Assembly: GCA_003576685.1 (NCBI GenBank)
Contig: QOZR01000014.1
Span: 1-64,000, forward strand
Length of the DNA stretch: 64,000 bases
Direction of reading: 5' to 3'
Source of the DNA: Virgifigura deserti
GTDB lineage: Bacteria > Pseudomonadota > Alphaproteobacteria > Dongiales > Dongiaceae
Under the pieces are notes generated by a model, which made no database searches, was not told where the DNA came from, and was given only the letters and a program-made list of their open reading frames with translations. Shown here piece after piece: positions 8,687-16,521 of this stretch (its first letter is position 1; every line of letters starts with the position of its first letter). The position numbers and the translations under genes were made by a program.

Positions 8687-8965
8687 ATGATGCGACGACA
8701 CACGCATGGCCCTGCAAGGTTTGCCGAAATGCCGCCCCTTGATGCCGCTCCGGATGCTGACCTGCCGATGACGTCGGGTGAGCCCGCCTCATCGCCTTTA
8801 TCAGCGAGTCAGATCGCGGCGCTGGTCGGAATGGTTGTCGGGGCCCTGGCGCGGGGACAGAGCGTGACCGTGATGTCGGAAGGGCGGATGCTGGCTCGAT
8901 ATCTTCCGACACCCGCCGAGGACGAGGGCGATGGCTCGAAAGACGAAACCGGCCGGAAGCCGTGA
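8687..8965 (+). CDS. Small hypothetical protein
   Basis: This 92-residue frame begins with two adjacent ATGs at 8687 and 8690; a third ATG at 8729 is possible. The middle reads SASQIAALVGMVVGALARGQ, then SVTVMSEGRMLARYLPTPAE, which looks like a folded segment rather than an antisense shadow. The tail is charged and low in complexity. The Shine-Dalgarno site is poor at the first ATG. It stops 34 bases before the convergent membrane-protein gene. I do not recognise a family, and it could be a non-gene. Confidence 0.45.
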   Translation: MMRRHTHGPARFAEMPPLDAAPDADLPMTSGEPASSPLSASQIAALVGMVVGALARGQSVTVMSEGRMLARYLPTPAEDEGDGSKDETGRKP

Positions 8966-8999
8966 GCGTCCGGCCGGATGTCGTCACCGAGCACCGTCA

Positions 9000-9929
9000 T
9001 TAATAGCGCGTAGTCGTCGTTGCTGTCAGGACCGTCTCTTCGCGGGGCGTGCCCATACGGCCGCCGATCGCGCCGGCGATCGCCCCGAGCAGCAGCGCGA
9101 TGAAGCTCGAGATCGCCGCCGTCGAGACCGCATCGGTGGTCGCCTCGGCGGCCTGGACGGCCTGCTGCTCTGCCTGGGCCATGGTCTGCTGGTAGCTGTT
9201 GACCCATTCCTGCAGACGTTGCTCCGCCTGCTGCGGCGTCATTCCGGTCTGCTGCGACAGGATGTCGATGACGGTCTGCCGGTCGGCGGGTGAGGGCTCG
9301 CCGCCCGAGGCCGCGATGCGGGCGAGCGCCGCGGTAAGGGAGTCTGCGGCGGCTTGCGGGTTGTCCGTATTGGCGGCCAACAGGTCACGCGCCTGCTGCT
9401 GCAGGGTTTCCAGGGGGTTTCCCGCGCCGCCGGTGACGGCGGAGGCCGCCGTGGTCGCCGCCTGTCCGGCCGCTTGGCCGAGTCCCGAAACGGCGTTTCC
9501 CAGAACGCCGAAGGCGCCGCCGAGGAGACTGCCGGCCGTGCTGGTCAGCAGGTAGATAACGACAAGCGTGGTCGCCGCCCAGGTCACCAGCCCGTGCAGG
9601 ACGCCGTCCGTCCGGACGGGTATGCCGGCCAAGCGGCTCGCCACCCAGCCGCCGGCGAGGGCGGCGAGGATGCCGGAGACCGCCCACCAGATACTGGCCC
9701 CGAGCGTGAGCGGGGTGGCGTCCGGCGAGCCGCCGCGGGTCGGATCGATGGTGCTCATGCCGATGCCGAGCCCCAGTGTCGTCAGCAGCAGATGCGTGAT
9801 GAGCGAGATCACGACGCCGGCGAATACGGCGCCCCAGGAAATTCGACGGAGCGCGCTGGTCATCGGGGTGGCTGTGGTAACGGGCGCCGACGCGCCTCGG
9901 TCCAAGTCGTAGTCGGTCCGGGTAGTCAT
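9000..9929 (-). CDS. Predicted inner-membrane protein (PhnA-like family label)
   Basis: This protein of 309 residues has hydrophobic segments near residues 30-55, 75-98 and 108-140 and one at the C-terminus (FIALLLGAIAGAIGGRMG). Between them is a long Ala/Gln-rich, probably coiled region. The pattern WGAVFAGVVISLITHLLLTTLGLGIG, then IWWAVSGILAALAGGWVASRLAG, occurs in alphaproteobacterial membrane proteins that databases often call PhnA-like; to my knowledge no function is established. The start was set at the ATG at 9927-9929, which has AGGAG seven bases upstream; a GTG five codons earlier coincides with that ribosome site. It is divergent from imuA. Confidence 0.75.
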   Translation of the reverse strand: MTTRTDYDLDRGASAPVTTATPMTSALRRISWGAVFAGVVISLITHLLLTTLGLGIGMSTIDPTRGGSPDATPLTLGASIWWAVSGILAALAGGWVASRLAGIPVRTDGVLHGLVTWAATTLVVIYLLTSTAGSLLGGAFGVLGNAVSGLGQAAGQAATTAASAVTGGAGNPLETLQQQARDLLAANTDNPQAAADSLTAALARIAASGGEPSPADRQTVIDILSQQTGMTPQQAEQRLQEWVNSYQQTMAQAEQQAVQAAEATTDAVSTAAISSFIALLLGAIAGAIGGRMGTPREETVLTATTTTRY

Positions 9930-10117
9930 GAGGTGACTCCTCACAATTGGGAATTGCGGGCCGGAATCGCTGGAACAAACAGGGGACGGAGCGAAAAGTT
10001 CCTCCGAAGGTTGGCGAGGAATCTCTTTTCAGGTCGGAATTCGGCTGGTAGCCCAGGCATACGGTCGATTCTCCATTGATTACTGCATCTACTTGACTCC
10101 AGCCTGCCCCAATTCTA

Positions 10118-10132
10118 GAACAAATAGAGAAC
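10118..10132. promoter_or_regulatory. LexA-binding SOS box
   Basis: The sequence GAAC-N7-GAAC, exactly the alphaproteobacterial LexA operator (GTTC-N7-GTTC on the other strand), lies 22 bases before the imuA start. It predicts that the imuA-imuB-dnaE2 cassette is repressed by LexA and induced by DNA damage. Confidence 0.85.
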
Positions 10133-10153
10133 ATCTATTGACGTAGGGGAGTG

Positions 10154-10993
10154 ATGGAGGGGCCGGAGGGCGATCTGGACAAGGCGGTGCGGCTGGCCGG
10201 CTTACGGGCCATGCTGCGGCGACTGGAGCAGGGGAGCGTGGCTGCCGATCGTCCGCCGCTGGTCTTCGGGTTACCGTCGATCGACGACGCGCTTGGCGGC
10301 GGTCTGTCCCTCGGCTGCCTGCATGAGATCGTCGCGGCCGTGGAGGGTGACGATGCCGCGACCGGCTTCTGTGCCGCGCTGCTCGGCCGGCTCGCCGCGG
10401 ACAGCAAGCCGATCCTGTGGATCGGCCATGAACTCTATGCGCCGGGGTTACTTGCTTTCGGCCTCGACCCCGGACGGTTGATCACGGTCGATCCCTCACG
10501 GCCCGCCGACCGGCTTACGGCGATGGAGGAGGGCATGCGCTGTTCCGCTCTGGCGGCCGTGCTGTGTGAATCGGACCTCCTCGATCTGACAGCCGGTCGC
10601 CGTCTGCAATTGGCGGCTGAGGCCCATGGCGTGACCGGACTTCTCCTGTGTCGCCAGCCGCCTCCTTCGGCAGGCCAAGGGACGGGGCGGGCGAGTGCTG
10701 CCGTGACGCGCTGGCGCATTGCCGCGGCGCCGAGCGCGGCAAGACGTGTCGGTTCGGCCCAGGGCTCCTCGGGGGGCTCGGTGGGGGGGCCGCCTTTGCT
10801 GGGTCGGCCGCGCTGGCGGGTGGAACTGCTGCGGTGCCGCGGCGGCAGGACGGGCGAATGGTTGGTGGAGTGGCGCGATGAGACGGGTGATTTCGCTTTG
10901 GCTGCCGCGCTTTGCGACGGATCGGCTGCGCCGGCTCGCAACGACATCCTCCAATGGGATATCGCGCGGCAGGCTGCCGACGGAACAGGATAA
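10154..10993 (+). CDS. imuA: ImuA, RecA/SulA-like mutagenesis accessory protein
   Basis: This is the first gene of the SOS mutagenesis cassette, 279 residues. The protein resembles a shortened RecA fold: PLVFGLPSIDDALGGGLSLGCLHEIVA at about residues 35-61 matches the start of the RecA-like core, but the classical Walker A lysine motif is absent, as in ImuA. It supports translesion synthesis together with ImuB and DnaE2. The start is the ATG at 10154, with GGGGA just upstream; a GTG immediately before it is possible. The 3' end overlaps imuB by 116 bases, which fits co-translation. Confidence 0.9.
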   Translation: MEGPEGDLDKAVRLAGLRAMLRRLEQGSVAADRPPLVFGLPSIDDALGGGLSLGCLHEIVAAVEGDDAATGFCAALLGRLAADSKPILWIGHELYAPGLLAFGLDPGRLITVDPSRPADRLTAMEEGMRCSALAAVLCESDLLDLTAGRRLQLAAEAHGVTGLLLCRQPPPSAGQGTGRASAAVTRWRIAAAPSAARRVGSAQGSSGGSVGGPPLLGRPRWRVELLRCRGGRTGEWLVEWRDETGDFALAAALCDGSAAPARNDILQWDIARQAADGTG

Positions 10994-12512
10994 GCCTCTC
11001 GTCACCGTCCTGACTGCCGGCGGTCGGCAAATGGTGGTCGCCGTCGACCGGAGGGCCACGGCGGCGGGACTCCGTCCCGGGCTGCCGCTTGCCGATGCCC
11101 GGGCACTCGCGCCCGATCTCGCGGTCCGGCCGGCCGATCCGGAGGGCGAAGCGGCGACGCTTGCCCGCCTTGCCGAATGGTGTGGCCGTTACAGCCCCTG
11201 GACGGCGGTCGAAGCCGCGGAGGACGGGACCGGGGCTGGATACGGGGCGGGACTCTGGCTGGATGTCACCGGATGCGCCCATCTTTTCGGCGGCGAGGCG
11301 GCGCTGCTCGACGATCTGCTCGGCCGGTTCCGCCGCTGGGGCTATGCGGCACGGGCGGCGCTTGCCGATACGCCCGGCGCAGCCTGGGCACTGGCGCGTT
11401 TCAAGGATGGAGCTGCTGGGGGCGAGACGATCGACGATACCCTGACAACCGGTCCTGGTGGGAGTGTCGTCCTCGTCCCAGGCGGGGCGCGGGCCGCGCT
11501 GGCACCGCTTCCGGTGGCCGCGCTGCGCCTCGCGCCAGAAGTAACAGAGGGGCTCGACCGGCTCGGTCTGCGGCGGATCGTCGATCTTTATCCGATACCG
11601 CGGGCAACGCTGGTGCGCCGCTTCGGGCCGTCGCCGGGACTCCGTCTCGATCAGGCGCTGGGGTGTGTCGCCGAGCCGATCTCGCCGCGCCCGCCGGCGG
11701 CGGATCTCGTCGCGCGGCTGATCTTCGCCGAGCCGATCCTCCATATCGAGGGTTTGACCGAAGGGCTGCGACGATCGACCGCGGAACTCTGCCGCGTTCT
11801 GACCGCAGCGGCTCTCGGCGCGCGGCGACTCGAGCTGGCTCTCTACCGGGTCGACGGTGGCGTGCGCCGCGCCCGCATCGGTACCAGCCGCCCGACCCGC
11901 GATCCCGCCGCCCTGCAGCGGCTGTTCGCGGAACGGCTCGAAGATCTCGATCTCGGCTTCGGTATCGAGGCGATGACTCTGACCGCTCTCGAGGTCGCCC
12001 CCCTGCCTGCCCTGCAACTAGGGCTCGCGGGCAGGCAAGGCGCGCCGCTCGGGACCCCGGCGGATGACGCACTGGCGCCGTTGGTCGACCGTCTCGGCAA
12101 CCGGCCCGGCCTTGCTGCCATCCTCCGCTTCGGCCCCCGGGAAAGCCATCTGCCGGAGCGCGCCGTGGCGGCGAAGAGGGCACTCGACCCGGGGGCATCC
12201 GGTGTTTGGCATCCGATGCCGCCACGGCCGTCGCGCCTGCTCGCGCGCCCCGAGCCTGTCGAGGTGACGGCGCTGCTGCCCGATCATCCGCCGGTCCTGT
12301 TCCGCTGGCGCGCGCGGCTGCACCGCGTCGCCCGCGCCGGGGGACCGGAACGCATCGCCCCCGAATGGTGGAGAGCGCCGCGCCAGGATGCGTCATCTGA
12401 TGTGATCCGCGACTACTTCCAGGTCGAGGACGAAGACGGCCGCCGCTTCTGGCTCTATCGCGAAGGGTCGGAGGGGGCGGGACGATGGTACCTGCACGGG
12501 TTGTTCGCTTGA
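10878..12512 (+). CDS. imuB: ImuB, Y-family polymerase-like protein
   Basis: This is a catalytically inactive relative of DinB/UmuC DNA polymerases that tethers DnaE2 to the replication clamp during lesion bypass; 544 residues. It starts MRRVISLWLPRFATDRLRRL, the usual ImuB N-terminus, and continues with VVAVDRRATAAGLRPGLPLADARALAPDL. A helix-hairpin-helix-like stretch (LDRLGLRRIVDLYPIPRATLVRRFG) lies at about 225-250. The ATG at 10878 lies inside imuA; the frame is open further upstream but only as overlap. It is followed 14 bases later by dnaE2. LexA control is expected from the upstream box. Confidence 0.92.
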   Translation: MRRVISLWLPRFATDRLRRLATTSSNGISRGRLPTEQDKPLVTVLTAGGRQMVVAVDRRATAAGLRPGLPLADARALAPDLAVRPADPEGEAATLARLAEWCGRYSPWTAVEAAEDGTGAGYGAGLWLDVTGCAHLFGGEAALLDDLLGRFRRWGYAARAALADTPGAAWALARFKDGAAGGETIDDTLTTGPGGSVVLVPGGARAALAPLPVAALRLAPEVTEGLDRLGLRRIVDLYPIPRATLVRRFGPSPGLRLDQALGCVAEPISPRPPAADLVARLIFAEPILHIEGLTEGLRRSTAELCRVLTAAALGARRLELALYRVDGGVRRARIGTSRPTRDPAALQRLFAERLEDLDLGFGIEAMTLTALEVAPLPALQLGLAGRQGAPLGTPADDALAPLVDRLGNRPGLAAILRFGPRESHLPERAVAAKRALDPGASGVWHPMPPRPSRLLARPEPVEVTALLPDHPPVLFRWRARLHRVARAGGPERIAPEWWRAPRQDASSDVIRDYFQVEDEDGRRFWLYREGSEGAGRWYLHGLFA

Positions 12513-12526
12513 GCAAGGTGGTGAGG

Positions 12527-15500
12527 ATGACACGGGCCTATGCCGAACTGCAGATCACCAGCAATTTCAGCTTCCTGCGCGGCGCCTCGCATCCGGAGGA
12601 GTTGGCCGCCGCCGCTGCCGAGCTGGGCTTGGCAGCGATCGCGCTGACCGACCGCAACAGCCTGGCCGGGGTGGTGCGCGCGCATCAGGCGGCGAAGGTC
12701 GCCGGCCTCCGCTTTATCGTCGGCGCGCGCGTGGATTTGCGAGAATCTCTTCTCTCCCCCTCGACGGGGGATGGGTGGGGAGGAGGTAAGGCCTCAGGCT
12801 GGGATGCTTCGAAACCAAGTCTCAGCCTTCTCGTCTTCCCCATCGACCGTGCCGCCTATGGCCGGCTGGCCCGGCTGCTCACGCTGGGCAAGCGCCGCGC
12901 GCCGAAGGGGCAGTGTTATTTGGCCCTCACCGACCTTCTCGCCCATGGCGAAGGGCAGATCGTCGTCGCCCTGCCGCCGGACACCCCCTGGGGGATGGAG
13001 GCCGATGGCTTCGTGGAGACCCTGCAGAGGCTGTGCTGGGAGTTTCCCGACCGCGCCTATCTCGCGACGCATCATCTCTATCGCGGCGATGACGCCCGCC
13101 GGCTGGCGGAGCTGGCGGACCTCGCCGCGCGCTGCGGCACGCCGCTGGTCGCGACCAACGATGTGCACATGCATGAGCCCGGCCGCCGGCCGCTGCAGGA
13201 TGTGCTCACCTGTATCCGCGAGCATTGCACGATCGACGAGGCCGGCTACCGGCTGTTCGCCAATGCGGAGCGGCATCTGAAATCGCCGGCGGAGATGGCG
13301 CGGCTGTTCGCCGCCTATCCCGATGCCATCGCCCGCACCGTCGAGATCGCCGAGCGCTGCCGCTTCAGTCTCGACGAGCTGCGCTATGAATATCCGACGG
13401 AGCTGACGCGCGAGGGTCGCACGCCGCAGCAGGAGCTTGTCCATCTCGCCTGGGAGGGCGCGCGGCAGCGCTATCCAGGCGGCCTGCCCGCCAAGGTGAA
13501 GAAGGCGCTGGAAGACGAGCTCGGCCTGATCGGGCAGCTCGGCTACGCGCCCTATTTCCTCACCGTGCACGACATCGTGCGCTTTGCCCGGGAACAGGAC
13601 ATCCTCTGCCAAGGCCGCGGTTCGGCGGCCAATTCGGTGGTCTGCTATTGCCTCGGCGTCACCGCCGTCGATCCGATCCGGATCGATCTTCTGTTCGAGC
13701 GCTTCGTCAGCGCCGAGCGCAACGAGCCGCCCGATATAGACGTCGATTTCGAGCATGAGCGGCGCGAGGAGGTGATCCAGTACATCTATAAAAAATATAC
13801 GCGCGAGCGGGCCGGACTCGCCGCAACGGTGATCCGCTATCGCGGCCGCAGCGCCATCCGCGAGGTCGGCAAGGCGATGGGGCTGTCGCTCGACACCGTT
13901 GGCGCGCTGGCCGAGACGGTGTGGAGCTGGAGCCGCGACGAAATGACGAAGGCGCATGTGCGCGAGGTCGGGCTCAACCCCGAGAGCCCGCGCCTGGCGA
14001 TGGCGCTCACCCTCACCAGGCAGCTGATCGGCTTCCCGCGCCATCTGTCGCAGCATGTCGGCGGCTTCGTCATGACCCGCGGGCTGCTCGAGGAGCTGGT
14101 GCCGATCGAGAACGCGGCGATGCCGGACCGCACGATGGTCGAATGGGACAAGGACGACCTCGATGCGCTCGGCATCCTCAAGGTCGACGTGCTGGCGCTC
14201 GGCATGCTGACCTGCCTCGCCAAGGGCTTCGACCTGCTGCGGCGTCATTACGGGGTCGATTACGATCTCGCCACTGTACCGGCCGAGGATCCCGCGGTTT
14301 ACGACATGCTCTGCGCGGCCGATTCGATCGGCGTGTTCCAGGTCGAAAGCCGGGCGCAGATGACTATGCTGCCGCGCCTCAGACCGCGCGAATTCTACGA
14401 TCTGGTGATCGAGGTGGCGATCGTCCGGCCGGGGCCGATCCAGGGCGACATGGTGCATCCGTACTTACGTCGTCGCAACGGGGAGGAGAAGATCGACTAC
14501 CCCTCCCCGGAACTGCGCGAGGTCCTGGAGAAGACGAAGGGCGTGCCGCTGTTCCAGGAACAGGCGATGCGCATCGCGATCGCCGCCGCCGGCTTCACCC
14601 CGGCGCAAGCCGACCAGCTGCGCCGGGCGATGGCGACCTTCCGCAGGGCCGGAACGATTCACACGCTCCGGGAGAAGTTCATCGAGGGCATGGTCGCGCG
14701 CAGCTACGACCGTGGCTTTGCAGAGCGCTGCTTCAATCAGATCGAGGGTTTCGGCGAATACGGCTTTCCAGAGAGCCATGCCGCCAGCTTCGCGCTGCTG
14801 GTCTATGTCTCGGCCTGGCTGAAATGCCGCTACCCGGCGGTGTTCGCGGCGGCGCTGCTGAACAGCCAGCCGATGGGCTTCTACGCGCCGGCGCAGATCG
14901 TCCGCGACGCGCGCGAACATGGCATCGAGGCGCGACCGGTCGACGTCAATGCCAGCCTGTGGGACTGCACGCTCGAGCCGGCGGCTGACGGCGGGCAGGC
15001 GCTCCGCCTCGGCTTCCGCCAAGTCAAGGGCTTTGGCCGCACCGATGCCGACCGGCTGGTGGCGGCGCGCGGCAACGGCTATGCCGATCCGCTGATGCTA
15101 TGGCGCAAGGGCGGCCTCGACGCGCCGGCACTCGAAGCGCTGGCCCGCGCGGACGCCTTCCGCTCGATGGGGCTCGACCGGCGCGAGGCGCTGTGGGCGG
15201 TGAAGGGGCTGGGAGGGATAAGGACGCAAGGTCCTCTGCCGCTGTTCGCCGCCATGGGCGAAGAGGAGCAGGGGGCCGAGCCCGAGGTCGCCTTGCCGGC
15301 GATGTCGCTTGGCGAGCATGTCGCCGACGATTATGCCAGCCTGCGCCTCTCCCTGAAGCAGCATCCGCTGGCGCTCCTGCGCGAAGGCCTCGCCCGCGAC
15401 GGCTGGACTCCGGCCGTGCAGTTCGCGCAGTTCGCGAGCGGCCGGCGGGTCCGGGTTGCCGGAATCGTGCTGCTGCGCCAGCGCCCGGGAACCGCCAGCG

Positions 15501-15760
15501 GCGTCATCTTCTCCACCATCGAGGACGAGACGGGCGTCGCCAATATCGTCCTTTGGCCGCGTGTGTTCGAGCGCTTTCGCAAGACCGTCCTGACGGCAAG
15601 CCTGCTCGGCGTCGAGGGCAAGCTGCAGCGGGAAGGCATCGTCACCCATGTAGTGGCCGACAGCCTCGTCGACCTCTCGCCGCTGCTGCGCGGCCTAGCC
15701 AATGGACCTCCGGTACCTGATAGGCGCCATCCGGATTTCCCGTCGCGGGATTTCCGCTGA
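12527..15760 (+). CDS. dnaE2: Error-prone DNA polymerase DnaE2 (ImuC)
   Basis: This is a C-family DNA polymerase for damage-induced mutagenesis, 1077 residues. The PHP domain begins at YAELQITSNFSFLRGASHPEEL. The catalytic aspartates are in the segment PPDIDVDFEHERREEVIQYIY (about residues 403-423), and RGSAANSVVCYCLGV precedes it. A C-terminal OB-like domain (VRVAGIVLLRQRPGTASG) is present. The start was set at the ATG at 12527, just after imuB. An insertion of about 25 residues at roughly 72-97, encoded by a palindrome-like repeat, separates IVGARVDL from SLSLLVFPIDRAAYG; related proteins as I know them run straight through here. The frame is intact. Confidence 0.93.
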   Translation: MTRAYAELQITSNFSFLRGASHPEELAAAAAELGLAAIALTDRNSLAGVVRAHQAAKVAGLRFIVGARVDLRESLLSPSTGDGWGGGKASGWDASKPSLSLLVFPIDRAAYGRLARLLTLGKRRAPKGQCYLALTDLLAHGEGQIVVALPPDTPWGMEADGFVETLQRLCWEFPDRAYLATHHLYRGDDARRLAELADLAARCGTPLVATNDVHMHEPGRRPLQDVLTCIREHCTIDEAGYRLFANAERHLKSPAEMARLFAAYPDAIARTVEIAERCRFSLDELRYEYPTELTREGRTPQQELVHLAWEGARQRYPGGLPAKVKKALEDELGLIGQLGYAPYFLTVHDIVRFAREQDILCQGRGSAANSVVCYCLGVTAVDPIRIDLLFERFVSAERNEPPDIDVDFEHERREEVIQYIYKKYTRERAGLAATVIRYRGRSAIREVGKAMGLSLDTVGALAETVWSWSRDEMTKAHVREVGLNPESPRLAMALTLTRQLIGFPRHLSQHVGGFVMTRGLLEELVPIENAAMPDRTMVEWDKDDLDALGILKVDVLALGMLTCLAKGFDLLRRHYGVDYDLATVPAEDPAVYDMLCAADSIGVFQVESRAQMTMLPRLRPREFYDLVIEVAIVRPGPIQGDMVHPYLRRRNGEEKIDYPSPELREVLEKTKGVPLFQEQAMRIAIAAAGFTPAQADQLRRAMATFRRAGTIHTLREKFIEGMVARSYDRGFAERCFNQIEGFGEYGFPESHAASFALLVYVSAWLKCRYPAVFAAALLNSQPMGFYAPAQIVRDAREHGIEARPVDVNASLWDCTLEPAADGGQALRLGFRQVKGFGRTDADRLVAARGNGYADPLMLWRKGGLDAPALEALARADAFRSMGLDRREALWAVKGLGGIRTQGPLPLFAAMGEEEQGAEPEVALPAMSLGEHVADDYASLRLSLKQHPLALLREGLARDGWTPAVQFAQFASGRRVRVAGIVLLRQRPGTASGVIFSTIEDETGVANIVLWPRVFERFRKTVLTASLLGVEGKLQREGIVTHVVADSLVDLSPLLRGLANGPPVPDRRHPDFPSRDFR
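12748..12790. repeat. Palindrome-like repeat inserted in frame in dnaE2
   Basis: The stretch ctctccccctcgacggggga followed by tgggtggggagg resembles the C-rich/G-rich intergenic palindromes of alphaproteobacteria, and shares its style with the element at 31289-31321. Here it is read through as coding sequence giving LSPSTGDGWGGGK. It is a recent insertion by composition, and the frame is kept. Confidence 0.5.
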
Positions 15761-15792
15761 GAGTGAGCGTGGATTTCCTGAAAGTTGCCAGC

Positions 15793-16233
15793 CTAATGCT
15801 GCTGGCGGGCGCGGAAATCGATTCGGATCACGTTCTCGTTGGCGGGCTCATTGGCGGGCTGACCGGAGGGAGGCAGGGCAGGCACCGGCCAGTTCGGGTT
15901 GTCGTTGAAATAGTGCACGAGCGGCAAGGCCCGTTCCCCCAACCCCTGCGCAAAGCTGCGGGCGGTGCGCGGATTGTCGTGGCTGCACATGACGAACCGC
16001 ATCGCCTGCGTCACCAGCCGTCGCAGGCTGCGGTCGATCGCCGGAAATGATTCCGTGCACCGCGTCCGCGCCTGCACCATGGCCGTCAACAGGGAGAAGA
16101 GCTGCTGCTGGTGTGTTCGGAAGTTGGCTGCGTCGGCGGTATTCATCGCACGCGAAACATGCCAGGCGGAGAAGACGAAGCGCTTCGCATATTCGGCGAA
16201 GACGGCCTCGTCTCCGGCGGTCGAAGAGGTCAT
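15793..16233 (-). CDS. Hypothetical protein, 146 residues
   Basis: A real gene is supported by the ATG at 16231-16233 with GAAGGAAG upstream and by a protein-like composition. The protein is soluble and helical; features are FAEYAKRFVFSAWHVSRAMN near the start and RSLRRLVTQAMRFVMCSHDN in the middle, with a Pro-rich tail ending FRARQQH. It could be a phasin-like granule protein, but I see no firm motif and do not assign one. It converges on dnaE2 with 32 bases between stops. Confidence 0.65.
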   Translation of the reverse strand: MTSSTAGDEAVFAEYAKRFVFSAWHVSRAMNTADAANFRTHQQQLFSLLTAMVQARTRCTESFPAIDRSLRRLVTQAMRFVMCSHDNPRTARSFAQGLGERALPLVHYFNDNPNWPVPALPPSGQPANEPANENVIRIDFRARQQH

Positions 16234-16350
16234 CGAGCTTCCTTCAAACTAAAATTATTACAAAACCTTAGGGGATGCTTCCTGACTCGTCAAGGAAGCG
16301 GGCGGCTGGTCTGTTCTCATCTTTGCGCTTGTTTTCACACCGCTGCGGAT

Positions 16351-16415
16351 CGGACCTCATGTTTCGACAAGCTCAACATGAGGTCCTCGTCCTGAGCCCG
16401 TCGAAGGACGAGGAC
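16351..16415. repeat. Two tandem palindromic repeats
   Basis: Two hairpins with perfect 12-base arms stand back to back. The first is 16351-16362 paired with 16374-16385 and the second 16381-16392 paired with 16404-16415, sharing five bases. Each has an 11-base loop. The loops (tcgacaagctc and gagcccgtcga) are nearly reverse complements, so these are two copies of one element in opposite orientation. They lie in the 288-base gap before the ferric-iron permease gene. Confidence 0.85.
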
Positions 16416-16521
16416 CGGGTGATGGACTCGAACGGAAGGCGCTCTCGTTTATTGAGAATGCTTCGCAAAGACAAGGGTATCGGGTAGTCTGGCGAGAATC
16501 TGGACCACGGCACGAACCCCG

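Noticed and set aside
8661..8742. Short GTG-started frame after an AAGGAGGT sequence at 8639.
   Set aside because: Only 26 codons, unsuitable spacing and no sensible composition.
12794..14458. Minus-strand open frame of 554 codons opposite dnaE2.
   Set aside because: No motifs; the sense strand has the polymerase catalytic residues. It is a codon-bias effect.
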